DNA from: Byssothecium circinans
Taxonomy: Eukaryota > Ascomycota > Dothideomycetes > Pleosporales > Massarinaceae
NCBI GenBank assembly: GCA_010015675.1
Contig: ML976993.1
Span: forward strand, 554,608 to 618,607
DNA: 64,000 bases
Direction of reading: 5' to 3'
The position numbers and the translations under genes were made by a program. Positions 33,932-44,975 of this stretch are shown one piece after another (within the stretch, counting starts at the first letter, position 1; each line of letters begins with the position of its first letter). The notes under the pieces were generated by a model that made no database searches, had not been told where the DNA came from, and saw only the letters and a list, made by a program, of their open reading frames with translations.

Positions 33932-35344
33932 ATAGATCATAATCACTATGACATGTTTGTTTGAAGACGGTCTCCGATCGATGACCTACCAGATAGACAT
34001 GACTCTATCACGTATTCTTCATCTATCCTAAGGGGAATTAATATCTACATGGACCTGGAGTTGCGGCCATTGCGAGTTAAAGAACTCAGGTAGAGGATCT
34101 GTAGAGGAAAAATATGCTAGAGAAGTGGTTTCATGTAATTATATTACTGTTTATCGAAAGGATAAAGAGAGCATAGAGCAGATACTAAAATGAGGTCGCT
34201 CTTGTCAGTTTTGTCGTGTGCCTTGATGCGAGGTTTTGGGAGCTGAAGCTGTTTGCTAATGCTAGCGGCCGTCGCATCGCGTCGCATCATGACTGCGCCT
34301 AGATATTGACCGTCCATCAGCGGCGGCCGCTCTTGGGGATTCACGAAAGGTCGGGTTTTCTAAACCTGTGCAATACTTTTCCCGCTCTTGAATCGAACTA
34401 TAATTTGATTGATGTACGACATCGTTAGGCAACTTAGCAACCATTGCACTTATGTGTCGGGTTAAAATTTTTTGTGTCCGGACTGCGAGATTTTCCGAGT
34501 ACCAATTATTTTGCAAACTACTGTAACGTTAGTAAGTTTACAAAGGCGTATTTAACGATAATAATAAGGGCGTAATAAAGGATATATTTAACGCCTTTAG
34601 GCCGTTTTTATAAGTGCTAAGGAGACCGCACGCGACTTTTATAATAGAAATCTTGGGGCTTTATATCTCTAATACACTACTATCCAACCCTCTAGAATGC
34701 AAAACTACTACTTTCTCTATATAAAAACGCCCTTCTAGCGGTCTCAGCTACTCGCGGAGCCTAGTGGATACGGTGGAAATTAGAGTCACGTGGAAATTAC
34801 ATCCCAAGAGAACTATTCAGGACTTGCGCATCAATCTAATTAGTGGGCATGCAACGAATTAGAACGCGGATGGCCAAAAAAACGTGACTCTAATTCCACC
34901 CCTGCGCGTGAGTAAGCCCCACCTAGACTGGGCGTATAACTAGGACACCGATTTGTCAATCCTAGGGCTTGACAGGGACTGGGCGTATTACCGAGCCTGG
35001 GCGTATTAGTAGTGGGGGCTTATTACACATCCTTACGGTATCGCTCCCCGTGCTGCTCGCAGTGTGTCAGAACACTGTGCAGCCGCCCCCTCACCGCAGG
35101 CAGCAACACTTCCTACACCGGTCAAATTCCGCCTTGTTTCGTCATAAATGCATTGGTGCCCAAGTCATAGAGTGCCTTGTGGGGGCGCAGACCCCGCATC
35201 TGAATTCCGGTCAATCCCAACAACAATTATTACTATAAGGGCATCTTAGGAACCCGTATGCCTTCCGCTCCGGAATAGAACTCCCTAGGCTCCCCATTTC
35301 CTCACGTCCTACGACTCAAATCTGCACATAGGTACACGGGGACT
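33932..35344. other. AT-rich, repeat-bearing gap at the edge of the accessory region
   Basis: No credible gene. From about 34500 to 34770 the sequence is AT-rich and dense in TpA, like the Tc1 interior, and resembles mutated repeat debris. An inverted-repeat element follows at 34772-34900. Three copies of CTGGGCGTAT lie at about 34928, 34979 and 34997. Confidence 0.5.
34772..34900. repeat. Miniature inverted-repeat element, 129 bp
   Basis: The left arm GGTGGAAATTAGAGTCACGT (34772-34791) is matched by the reverse complement arm ACGTGACTCTAATTCCACC (34882-34900) with one A missing. About 90 bp of non-coding DNA lie between. No clear target duplication was found. Confidence 0.55.
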
Positions 35345-38300
35345 ATGGGTGACCCACTCAGTGTCACGGGGACTGTAGGTAGCCTCGTAGGGCTGGCTAT
35401 CCAATTGTCACAAGTCAGTTACCAATATGTCGCAAGCGTCAAGGGCTCTTCCAAAGCCTGGTCGTCTTACATTCAGGAACTGTCGGCTTTGACATCCGTC
35501 CTTCTTCGCCTGCAGGCAGCTAGTGAAGTGCAAGAACGCGGTTCCGTGCTCACCGTCCTGGAGCCAAATGTCTCCAAGGATGCAGTGAACAAGTGTATTA
35601 GCGATTTACAGCAGCTCAAGGCCAAGCTAGATGGAAAACTAGCTAGAAGAGGTGTAATGGGGAAGTTGGACGCGCTAGCATGGCCTTTCTCTGAGCCGGA
35701 CACGCAGAAGAATGTGGACATGCTTCATCGCTATCATGGCCTTTTCTCTTCAGCGTTGCTGGCTGATAACTTGTAAGTCATCTATGCTCCTCTTCCTTAC
35801 ACAAACGGACTATGCACTGACCGCTGGTGGAGTACCGTCTCCTTTGCGAGCTATCGCGAGCTGCGCGAGCAACGACAAGGTTAGCCTTGCATATCCCGGG
35901 GTGTATTTGCCATGCTCACCCGGCCTAGAAAACGAATTGAAGCAGGTACTAGACTGGTTTCGGCCTCGTTCCGGGCCTCAGCACGCTGAGACCATTGGAG
36001 AGCAACGGTGTCCTGGCACTGGATCTTCTTTCTTAGGCCACGGCGTGTATCGCAATTGGCGAGACAAGTCGGAAAACTGCCTTTGGGCAGCTGGACAACG
36101 TTAGTATATGCTTTGGTACGGCGTTTTTTGGACAATGCGCTAATACCATTGGTACAGCGGGGGTGGGAAAAACAGTCTTGTCGTAAGTCCAGATCTTTAG
36201 TGTTTTAGCATAGCCTTTTCTGAATATGCGCAGGGCAGCGGTGCTGGATGATTTGAAAACGTCGGCCCCGGAAGGTGCTGTCATTGTTTATCATTTCTTC
36301 AGAGCGAACAGCAGCGAAGATTCTCTGCATGAGCTCCTCCGCCACTTCGTCTTCCAGGGTATAAGTCAGTGCAGTGACATAGTGCTTGAGGCCGCGGAGG
36401 TGCGCAGGAGACACACGATATCCAATACCGACCCCTTGCCAAAAGATCTGGTTCATATCCTAGCAGCAATATCCAAGGCTTCTCCAGTCATGTATGTTGT
36501 CTTAGATGGTTTGGATGAGTGCCAGTATCTGTCGAAATTGGCCCAACATCTGTCGGCGCTGAGGCTCATTGGCATGAAGATCCTCATCACAAGCCGTGAT
36601 CTCCCGGATGTCAGAAAGTATCTGGAAGGGTACCCCCAAATTGATGTTAGACCGGAGCGTGATGATATCCTTCGTTACGTCGAATGGAGACTGCGCGAGG
36701 ACGGTGAGGTCGAATATGATCTATTGGCAGATGGGCTGAAGGAGGACATTGCTTCAAGGCTGTTTGAACACGTAGATGGCTCGTAAGTTGGTCCTACCGT
36801 TCAGCATTATCCGACGCACTCATCCTCTATTGCAGCTTTCTCCTCGTTCGGCTCTTGATGGACCATATCGGCGGTCTTACGACTGTCAAGAAAATTCGGA
36901 AATTCCTAGAAGCCCTACCATCGGACTACGAAGAAGCATACCAGCACACTTTCGATCGCATCATGAAGCATAAGCCTGGCCGGCGCGAGCTTGCCTTGAA
37001 GGTTCTAAACTGGGTCTCCAACACGAAAAGACCTCTTACCATGAGGGAGCTTCAGCATGCTATTGCAGCGGAGGATAATGGAGCTGTCGTTGATTATGAA
37101 GATCTCGAAAGTCCCAAGTCCATCCTGTCCTCGTGCGTAGGACTTGTGCGATTGTCCCGGACCGATCAGAAAGTGGAGCTAATCCATTCGTCTGCGCACA
37201 CTTTCATCCAGAAGAATCAGGCTAAAGTCGATCCCGATGCGGATATGACAATCTGTCGAGCATGTTTGGCGTATCTGTCAAATCTGGACATGGCTAGCGG
37301 CCCTTCAACATCGCTAGAGGATTTTATTCGTCGTCTTCGGTCACTCCCGTTCCTCGAGTACGCCGCACGTTTCTACGGATACCATGTTAGAAGCGTCGAA
37401 CAACGTTGTGTGCCGCAACTGAGGCAATTTCTGGAGGACGAAAAGCTGCGAGAGGCCTCATGGCAAGTTCTTCACTTCGCCTTCAGTTCCCACCATGTAT
37501 TAGCGCAAGATATCTTTGCTGGCCTCCCTAGCCATGCGTTGATCCTTCATGTCGCGTCGTACTGGGGACTGTCACGTCTTCTCACTACTATCCTTGAACT
37601 CAGCGAATCGTTACGTGCGTTTGCCCTGGCTGACATCGATGCCGGGGACTCCCACGGGTGGACACCTTTGCATTGGGCTGCCAGTATGGGACAGGTGGAC
37701 GCAGCCAAACTCCTGCTACATCACGGCGCCGCTGTCGATTCTTTGGATTCCGCTCAATGGACCCCCCTATTTTGGGCCGCAATCAAAGGCCACCACGACA
37801 TAGCAAGCTTGCTTCTTTCTCACGGGGCAAACGTGCATCAAGTTGACTCCGACGGCATGACCCCGCTACATTGGTCAGTCTCTGCAGGCCAAAATGCCAC
37901 CACTCATCTGTTGTTCGGGATTACAGAGGAGGTTGGTGTTGTGAAACCTCTTGGACAATGCAACCTCAAATGGCTGGAAAACCGAGAAGGCCTCTCTATT
38001 TCTCAAGCAAAACGGATCGCCGCATCATACGCTACCTCGAAGAGCCTCGTCCAGATGTCCGCAGAAAGTCTGGATTCCAAAAATTTCTCGGAGTTCATGC
38101 AGAATGCTGAAAGAAAGGCATCGCAGGTAAATTTCTACTACAGAGGAGGAGAAACGGAAGCCCCGAGTGTTGAACCGCTCTTTCGAACACTGTGGAGAGT
38201 GAGGAAGAAAGGTGACTGGCTCCTCTGGCTCCGCAGGCGAGAAAAGGACTCCTTTGCGACCTTCCGGGCAAAGATTCTGGAACGGGCCATCGAAGGCGAA

Positions 38301-40519
38301 CATGCCTCATGTCAGGATACAGGTCACAGAGATAGTGTAAGCCTTGATGAAGAACAATAGTATACTATTTAGTATAGGACAGGACAAATCGCTGCTCGCT
38401 AAGCTTAGCCGAGCAGCCGATATATATATACTAGGGATCACATCACATGACTCAGCCCCTCACGGGCGAGTAGCATCAAAGCCCTGACACCTCACTTGTG
38501 AAGGCATTACTAGATCTCGACGGGGACTTGAGGCAGGATACCAATAAGAGAGTAAGCGCTGACGGCTATTCTTACCTCCACAAATCCTGCACACAGCGCA
38601 ACCCGGAGATCACGATTGCGCTCATTGCGAAGGGGGCAGACGTGAACCAGGTGGACAATGAAGGGAAGACGGCTCTTCACTACGCCTGTCTAGAAGGCTC
38701 TAGCGGCGTCGTCAAAGCCATCCTTTGCGAAGACAGCGTCAACGTAGAGGCTAAAGATGTGCTCCGCCAGACAAGCCTCATGACGCTCCTTCAATCGGGA
38801 GGCTGGAGAACCCAACACCACCCTAACGAAAACCTAGAAATATGCACAGCATTGATTGAGCATGGAGCTTCAATCAACGAAGTAGACGAGGACGGCAATA
38901 CCACAGCTAACATTGCAATACGGCTCTGGGATCCAACAATCATCAATTTGCTCGTGAATTCAGGTGTCTATTTCGGCAAGACGAAGACAGGCGGCATGAC
39001 CCATCTTCACCTCACCGCCAGTGCACCATTTGAGGCGTCCGAAGACAACTCTTACTGGTATAGTGGTGCCACTGTTGAAGCACGGAATTATCAAATACCC
39101 TCCGCAGCAATCGAGAAAACTATCAACCTTGCCGTAAGTCTTGCCGATGCTGCCGACATGAACCTCACTGGCCTCACACGTCAAGTGGACAATTTTGGAC
39201 GTGTCGCCCACAATTCCGCTTGCTATGAAGAAACGGCTTTAGCCTTGGCGATTGCTTCAGAGAACTGGGTGGTAGCTCGTCGGCTGCACGAGCTGGGAGC
39301 GAGATTTAAGACTAACAGGCCACTTTACCCTCTACTCATTAAGGCAACTCGAGCTGGCATCCCGGAGCTCGTACAATTATTGATCAAAAACGGCGCTGAC
39401 GTTGATCCGCCTCAGACCGGAGCAGACGGGGAAACGCGTGGCGAGGTGCCGATATGCGTCGCTGTCAGTTCGGCAATGGTCAAAGACAGTGGATGGTATC
39501 AAGTAACCCCAAACCACCTAGCTAGCGGTGACTACCTTTCCGTGATCCGCTTGCTGGTCGGTGCCGGTGTTGACATTAACAGGGTCGACAATGATGGAAT
39601 AGGCGCCTTGGAGTACGCTGTCACGAGCGCAGTCGCCTCTGACATCCTTCAGACCCTGCTCGATGCTGGCTCGAATCCATATACACCGGCAACTGACGGC
39701 TTCGACTATTTCCAACTCGCTCTTCTATCCGGGTCACTCAGCAACTTATCCTGTCTCTTGGAATACATCAAAACACACCCAGCTCCGGTCTCCCATTGGC
39801 TACACCGGCCACACCCCGCAAATAACCCTGGCGAACAAGGCAATCCTGTCCACAAGTTTGTGCTCGCACTGAGCCAAGCGTGTGCCATTGACGCAAGTGA
39901 TAAAGATGGACACACTCTGCTCTTCAACGCAGCATTAGCAGGCAATCAGGTTGTAGCGCAAGAACTCATAGCCTGTGGAGCTAATGTCAACGACACGGAT
40001 CCTTTAGGCTGGACTCCTCTACACGCTGCTGTGAGCCAGAATGATGCAGAAATGACCAGGATTCTCTTGAAGGCCGGTGCTGATATCAGCGGGACGTTGA
40101 CAGATACCGTACCCTGGAGAGCGGGCCGATCGCCTGAGCGGGGTTCAAAGGTTGCTTACAAGGCGATACACCTGGCCTTATCCGAATCCTTTATACCGTC
40201 TGCAGAAGTGGTTCAACTCCTCCTCGATAGTGGTGCGGACTCTAACAATGCGGCTACTAAATCCAGTTATGGTATAACTAAAACTTTAACACCGATCCAG
40301 TTCCTATTCGAAGAATTTGGTTATGGGGAAGGTATCGTGGAGGAACACATCAAGGAGATCGTTAAGATTATTGAGATGCTTGTCCAAAGAGGTGCTGTGG
40401 TAGGAGATATCGCGCTGAACCTCACTGTGGAGCACGTAGCCCAATTTGACGGGCGCGAAGAGCTGTGGGAAACGCTTCGGAAGGGTATGGAGGGCGCAAA
40501 ATGCTATCGTTCGGGATGA
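35345..40519 (+). CDS. NLR/STAND protein: HeLo-like N-terminus, NACHT ATPase, ankyrin repeats
   Basis: Seven exons are proposed: 35345-35772, 35851-35879, 35929-36099, 36158-36182, 36234-36782, 36836-38336 and 38504-40519. Their sum is 4719 nt, or 1572 aa, with every phase matching. Residues 1-140 (MGDPLSVTGTVGSLVGLAIQ onward) resemble the fungal HeLo-like/STAND N-terminal domain, an alpha-helical domain linked to membrane-active cell death in relatives. The 25-nt exon completes Walker A, LWAAGQPGVGKTVLS (about 208-220); Walker B is MYVVLDGLDEC near 303. A helical arm follows. Ankyrin repeats occur at about 670-760 (DSHGWTPLHWAASMGQVDAA) and 915-1440 (NEGKTALHYACLEGSSG, PLGWTPLHAAVSQNDAE). 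The 167-nt last intron (GTAAGC donor, CTGAC branch, AAG acceptor) holds a hairpin. The exon after it has no ATG of its own, so one gene is favoured over two. Confidence 0.85.
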
Positions 40520-40672
40520 GGCTACGCCTCATATGGGCGATACCTAATAACTATAGCTCTATAGTAAACTTCCCCTCTTAATCATCGAGGCTGCTTATTC
40601 CTTTATTGATAGGAGGTAGTTAAACTCTTTAGAACCATTATAATCTGAGCCGTACTGAAGTCGCATCAGTTT
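40520..40672. other. Short AT-rich spacer after the NLR gene
   Basis: No frame is supported. It probably includes the NLR 3' untranslated region and the left boundary of the transposase remnant. Confidence 0.4.
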
Positions 40673-41280
40673 GTGTCGTTACAAGATGCTCTTTAGCAGA
40701 ACCACATTCAACTCTTAATGGCCATCAACAACGGGTCCAAGACTTGAAGATTAATAAATCAACGATACTGGCGAAGGGATCTGGGAAGGTAATGAGCTGT
40801 AAGGATCTCCAGGAAGCGCGGGTGAAGCGTGCTGAAAAGGACGCTACTATAGAGACTAAAGGTAAAGGAGAAGATGGTCGGAAGCGTAAGAGTGCTGCAC
40901 AGGATACAGAAGCAACTGCGGCGGATGTCGAGGCTGGTCCGTCGGTTCCGGGCAAAGAGAGTCCGAAGCGCAAGAGTACTGCACTGGAAGCGGAGGCAAC
41001 TACAGCGGAGGTTAATGCTGGTCCGTCAGTGCCGAAGGGCAAAGAGAAACGTGGTCGGAAGCACAAGAGTACTGCGCTAGAGGCAGAGGCAGAGGCAGAG
41101 GCTGGTTCAGCAGTGCCAAAGGGCAAAGTGGCGCGAATAGGTGAAGTTAAGGCAGCGATGGACGCAGAAGTATCATGGAGGGCCCCATTAGCAAAAATAT
41201 ATCAACGTACACCCACTATATGTACCTCAACCTGTGAATCTATCATTTGGGTAAACTATATTGAAATTAGCCTCGGTTAA
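40673..41280 (+). pseudogene. Decayed 3' end of a pogo/Fot1-type transposase
   Basis: The frame starting at 40673 reads VSLQDAL, a stop, QNHIQLLMAINNGSKT, another stop; a shift in frame then continues as NKSTILAKGSGKVMSCKDLQ followed by EARVKRAEKDA. This order (LxxxLxxNxxxLxxxN, then STxxLGKGxxKVMSxxDLxEARxKRAxK, then a KGKGxxGRKRKS tail) is what I know from the C-terminal end of fungal pogo/Fot1-type DDE transposases with CENP-B DNA-binding domains. The tail contains three diverged copies of a unit of about 30 residues (GRKRKSxAxxxEATxADVEAGPSVP). The catalytic domain is absent, so this is a fragment. Confidence 0.6.
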
Positions 41281-41699
41281 ATACTAGATTATTCTGAAAT
41301 CTCTGAGCTGTCCTGTGGGTTTCGACATCGTCCCCAACCTCCCGCCGTCCGCGACCTCCCATCTTCTAAGGTCCACCGCTCAGGAGGTGAGGCTCAGGCG
41401 CCGACTCAAGCCCGCTGCTGCCACCGCTGCCGCCACCGAGCACCCGGAAGCACGTTCGACCTGCGACTCCTCACGCGACGAACCGACATCGAATAGGGAC
41501 CACGCTCTCCTAGCCACATCCATCCTATCTTTACCCGCTGCGGTCCACCCTTTTGCGCAGCCTCGCCTCGCCGTGTCACGGGCCAACTTGTCTCCCTCGA
41601 GCCAATTCTCTGCTGCCCAAACGCGGTTTTCGCGATGATATACCCCCCTTGGATCTTCTAATGAAGAATCATACTCCTTATCTACCGCGCAACTGAAAG
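41281..41699. other. Gap between the transposase remnant and the kinase gene
   Basis: An open frame of 107 codons exists on the plus strand, but its composition (Ala, Arg, Ser) shows no motif. Treated as non-coding; it holds the kinase promoter. Confidence 0.45.
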
Positions 41700-42558
41700 A
41701 TGTCACAAATCAGAATCCCGACCGGGTTGAAGATGTCGGACTGCCTCGGCGGCAGACTTACGGGCCTGGCGTACCTAAACGAGACCTCCAACACTGTCAT
41801 AAAAATTCCTCACGAAGGAGAGGAGCCCACCATTAATGTTGAGAGACAGATCTACGAGCGGTTCCAGCAACACGGTGGGCATGAAGGTCTTCTGCGGTAT
41901 TATGGCACCTTCGAACTCGGCATCGAGCTAGAATATACGAGCCTACATAATCTCCGCCAATACATCAAAATTCATGATGAGATTGACGCTAAGCACCGAC
42001 TTCAATGGAGTCAACAAATCACTAGTGCGCTTGCTTTCGTTCATTCGATGAATGTAATTCATGGGGATCTCACGTGTCACAACATTTCCTTAGACAATAG
42101 CCAAAACGCGAAGCTCTTCGACTTTGGTGGTTCCTCAATAGATGGCTCTGAGCCATTAATTGCGGTGACTGCAAGCCACAGGTGGCCTGGAAACGATGAT
42201 AAATCAACTCAGGCAGACTTGTTTGCCCTTGGCTCCACCCTGTACGAAATCTGGACCGGCAAACCTCCATTCGACGGGCGTTCAGAGGTAGAAATCACCA
42301 ACCTGTTCAAAAAATCGGAGTTTCCTGAGACGCAAAGTCTAGGACCAATAGGCGACGTTATTAGAGGATGCTGGCAAGGCAAGTTCGCAAGTGCAGATAA
42401 AGTTCTTGAAGGTAAGTGCCTTGTTAATCTCATTAATTGCTATCTACTAACACTGTCCAGCCATGAACTTCTGTGGTAGAACTAGTCTTCTAACTTCTGT
42501 GATGGATTTTGTCTCTGCTCCACCCGTCCGTGAGACGACCATTGCAAGCACCGGGTAG
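41700..42558 (+). CDS. Compact protein kinase-like protein
   Basis: Exons 41700-42411 and 42461-42558 (intron 42412-42460, GTAAGT donor, CTAAC branch, CAG acceptor) give 269 aa, just a kinase domain. Visible elements: the ATP-anchoring Lys in NTVIKIPHE, the alpha-C Glu in INVERQIYERF, hinge ELEYTSLHNLRQYI, catalytic loop VIHGDLTCHNISLD (Asp and Asn kept, the usual HRD Arg replaced by Gly), KLFDFGGSSIDG (DFG), and DLFALGSTLYEIWTGKPPF of the C-lobe. There is no clear glycine-rich loop. This short-kinase family is common and variable in fungal accessory DNA. The gene is convergent with the HET gene, with 97 bp between the stop codons. Catalysis is plausible; the substrate is unknown. Confidence 0.8.
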
Positions 42559-42655
42559 ACGGTATAAGTTTCGTATCTCCGGCGTATGTCCAAACCTAAA
42601 CAAGACATCAGCAAATCAGTTGCTCCACATGCATACATGGCAGAAACGAGTATGC

Positions 42656-44975
42656 TCACCCATCCGGCCATACCGGCACCTCAACCGGTCTATACTGGTA
42701 CATTCCAATCCTCACATAATTGTCCCCTTCGTCTTGATTCTCTTTCCAAAGCATCAATCCCCGCCCCTCATTATCCCACACCCCTAGTGTAAGCAATAGT
42801 AACTCGACACGCCGACAGCAAATTTCCTTGGCAGTGCCGTTGTTTATATGCTCTTGGTAAATTTGCGCACAAGTACACTCACGATTCCAGAACTCAGCAT
42901 ACTCGATATCCAAACTTCCTTCCACTATCGACCTCCGTCCATCCGCTAAATCGCACACAAGACCGTGGACGTGTGTAAATGGATCTTCGTAAGAGGAATG
43001 GATAACACCCCCTGCATAGATATAATGCGCTTGTCTCGTCCAGGCACGCATCACTAACCGCGCAGTATACTTCTGCCACGGGGTGGTGGTAGAGAACACT
43101 TCCAAGAGCCTTGCTTGATGGTTTCCCGGCTCAATAGTGAGACCACTACCAGTACGCCCAGTTATCAAGAAAACCAATTCCAATTTCGGATTGCGGAAAC
43201 AACGGGATGCCCAGCTCCATGAAGGCGCACATGTTTCCCTCGCGTTGGGAAGAACCATAGGGTCGGATGTGCTCATGTAACGGCGGTATTTCCACTGTAA
43301 TTGCCTCAACAACCTCTCCTCCCATATACCGGCAAGATAAGAAGTCCCGGCTAGTGTAGTGATTCGATGCGCGATTCCAGAAATTGCAGGCAAGACATCG
43401 CTAGCTTTCGTCAGCTGTTTTCGAGAATAAACTTCCATGTTCCATTCCCAGTAGTCCAGCACCGAATTGATAAAATGCTGGCGATCACACCCGGGAGATT
43501 TGAACCGATCAATTTGCTGGGAGAAAGTGGAGTGTATCGGTCCAAGCACCGAAGAGTCCAAGTACGGCCGTTTAACATGACATTCCATGACGGATCCGCG
43601 TTTGCATTGCCAGATTGCTTGCTCGCGGTTGAAAGATACACAGCGAGTGCTCAGGAGCCATTCTTGGAAACACCAGGCCCGAGATTGGGTTGGTTGGTAT
43701 ATGTGTTCCCACCCTAAATGGGCTACTGACTGATGGTCGCTTAGATATATGGTGCCGGATTGTGTTGTTGCTTCGTCACTTTGGTAGGGATAGGGAAGGC
43801 GGACAGTAGAGCTAAATCCGTCGCTATTTCTTCCCGTTCTATCGCCGAGGAAGCCTTCCTCGGAAGATGAAGCGCTTGCCGCTATGAGAGTAAGAGAGGC
43901 ATTATGATATATGTCGGACATTTGTTCTGCTTGTTTGGCCCAGTCGGAAGGCGAATCTTGGATTATACAAAGTGCGTCTATCCAGAGGTACTCGATGCCT
44001 AACTTGTGTGTAACATTAATAGCATCTTGAAAATTTTGGGGTAAGAGCGAGAATGGTATGCCGTGGACGAAGTCCTGTAGATTCCTTTCGACTAGTCTAG
44101 TCGGTATCGAGGGACCCCAGCAATGACTGAGGGCCACATATCGGCCTTTCGTCCCCCTTGAGAGGACCAGACGTGGATCAGTGGAGAGTCTTGAGTTTTT
44201 GATGGCGATGACTCTATCTGGAAGGCATGGTGCGGTCTTTTGGGAACACTCAGCATGTGTAGTTTCGCATGACGATAGCTGCTCTGCAACGAATTGTAGA
44301 CAAGCGGGAGAATTGGCACACTGGGGCACGCGAAGAAATTCGACCGCAGGATCGGATGTTGCGGGATCATCTATTCACAAGTCAGACCATGTATTATGAG
44401 GAAATCGGCTTTCAGCCAGAAGTCTAGCAACGCTTCACCGAGCTTGAACTGATATCAATCCTGCTGCTGCTGGACCGCTGACCCAATCTTATAAGAAAAA
44501 ATCTTCCAACCTTACCATATGCTGTATAAATCCCCGTAAAACAGTCTGGAAACCACCAGGGATTATACAGTTCCCTCTTAAACTGTAAAGCCCCATTGCC
44601 TATCCCCCCTGTCCTTGACATGATAATGCCCGTAATGCCCGGGCGCAACCCTTCAATTTCTATACCTAACTTGTGCCTTAGAAACACACAGCATACGCAG
44701 TCCTCACAAATCTCCTTTTCCGAACGTTTCCATACGTATTCGGCACGATGATCCTCTCGAGCAGTTTTCGCGAGGTGTTTGCCGATTCCAAGGCAGTCTT
44801 CACAGAGCTGTCCATTCTGCGGTACGCGTTCGACTTTGGTTTCTGTCACTCGATCAGTTACTACTGCTGATAGCTCTCTCTACTCTTGTTAATTACCTGC
44901 AGTATCTTGCTTGGTTTGATCCCGAAGATTCGTTATTGCCTTGCCCACGGGGAATGCTTCCATTGACTGGTCCAT
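42656..44975 (-). CDS. HET-domain (heterokaryon incompatibility type) protein
   Basis: Three exons, 44975-44897, 44842-44450 and 44370-42656, give 728 aa. Intron 1 is 54 nt (GTAATT donor, CAG acceptor); without it the frame has no ATG. Intron 2 (44371-44449) has a CTGAC branch and TAG acceptor but a weak GTTCAA donor; a GTCAGC donor further upstream also keeps phase, so that boundary is tentative. The N-terminus has paired Cys (CEDCLGIG, CEDCVCC). HET blocks: RYVALSHCWGPS near 234, LGIEYLWIDALCIIQDSPSD near 284, DIYHNASLTLIAA, and SRAWCFQEWLLSTRCVSF near 387. HET proteins (PF06985) trigger cell death when unlike strains fuse. Confidence 0.85.

Noticed and set aside
38498..40519. Second, separate ankyrin gene downstream of the NLR
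   Set aside because: The frame has no ATG at its start (GTG), and a consensus intron joins it in phase to the NLR exon; one gene is the simpler reading.
41315..41638. 107-codon plus-strand frame upstream of the kinase
   Set aside because: Ala/Arg/Ser-biased composition without motif, splice structure or continuity with the kinase frame.
44424..44849. Stand-alone 141-residue gene upstream of the HET gene
   Set aside because: It lacks an ATG and is joined in phase to exons on both sides, so it is the middle exon of the HET gene.
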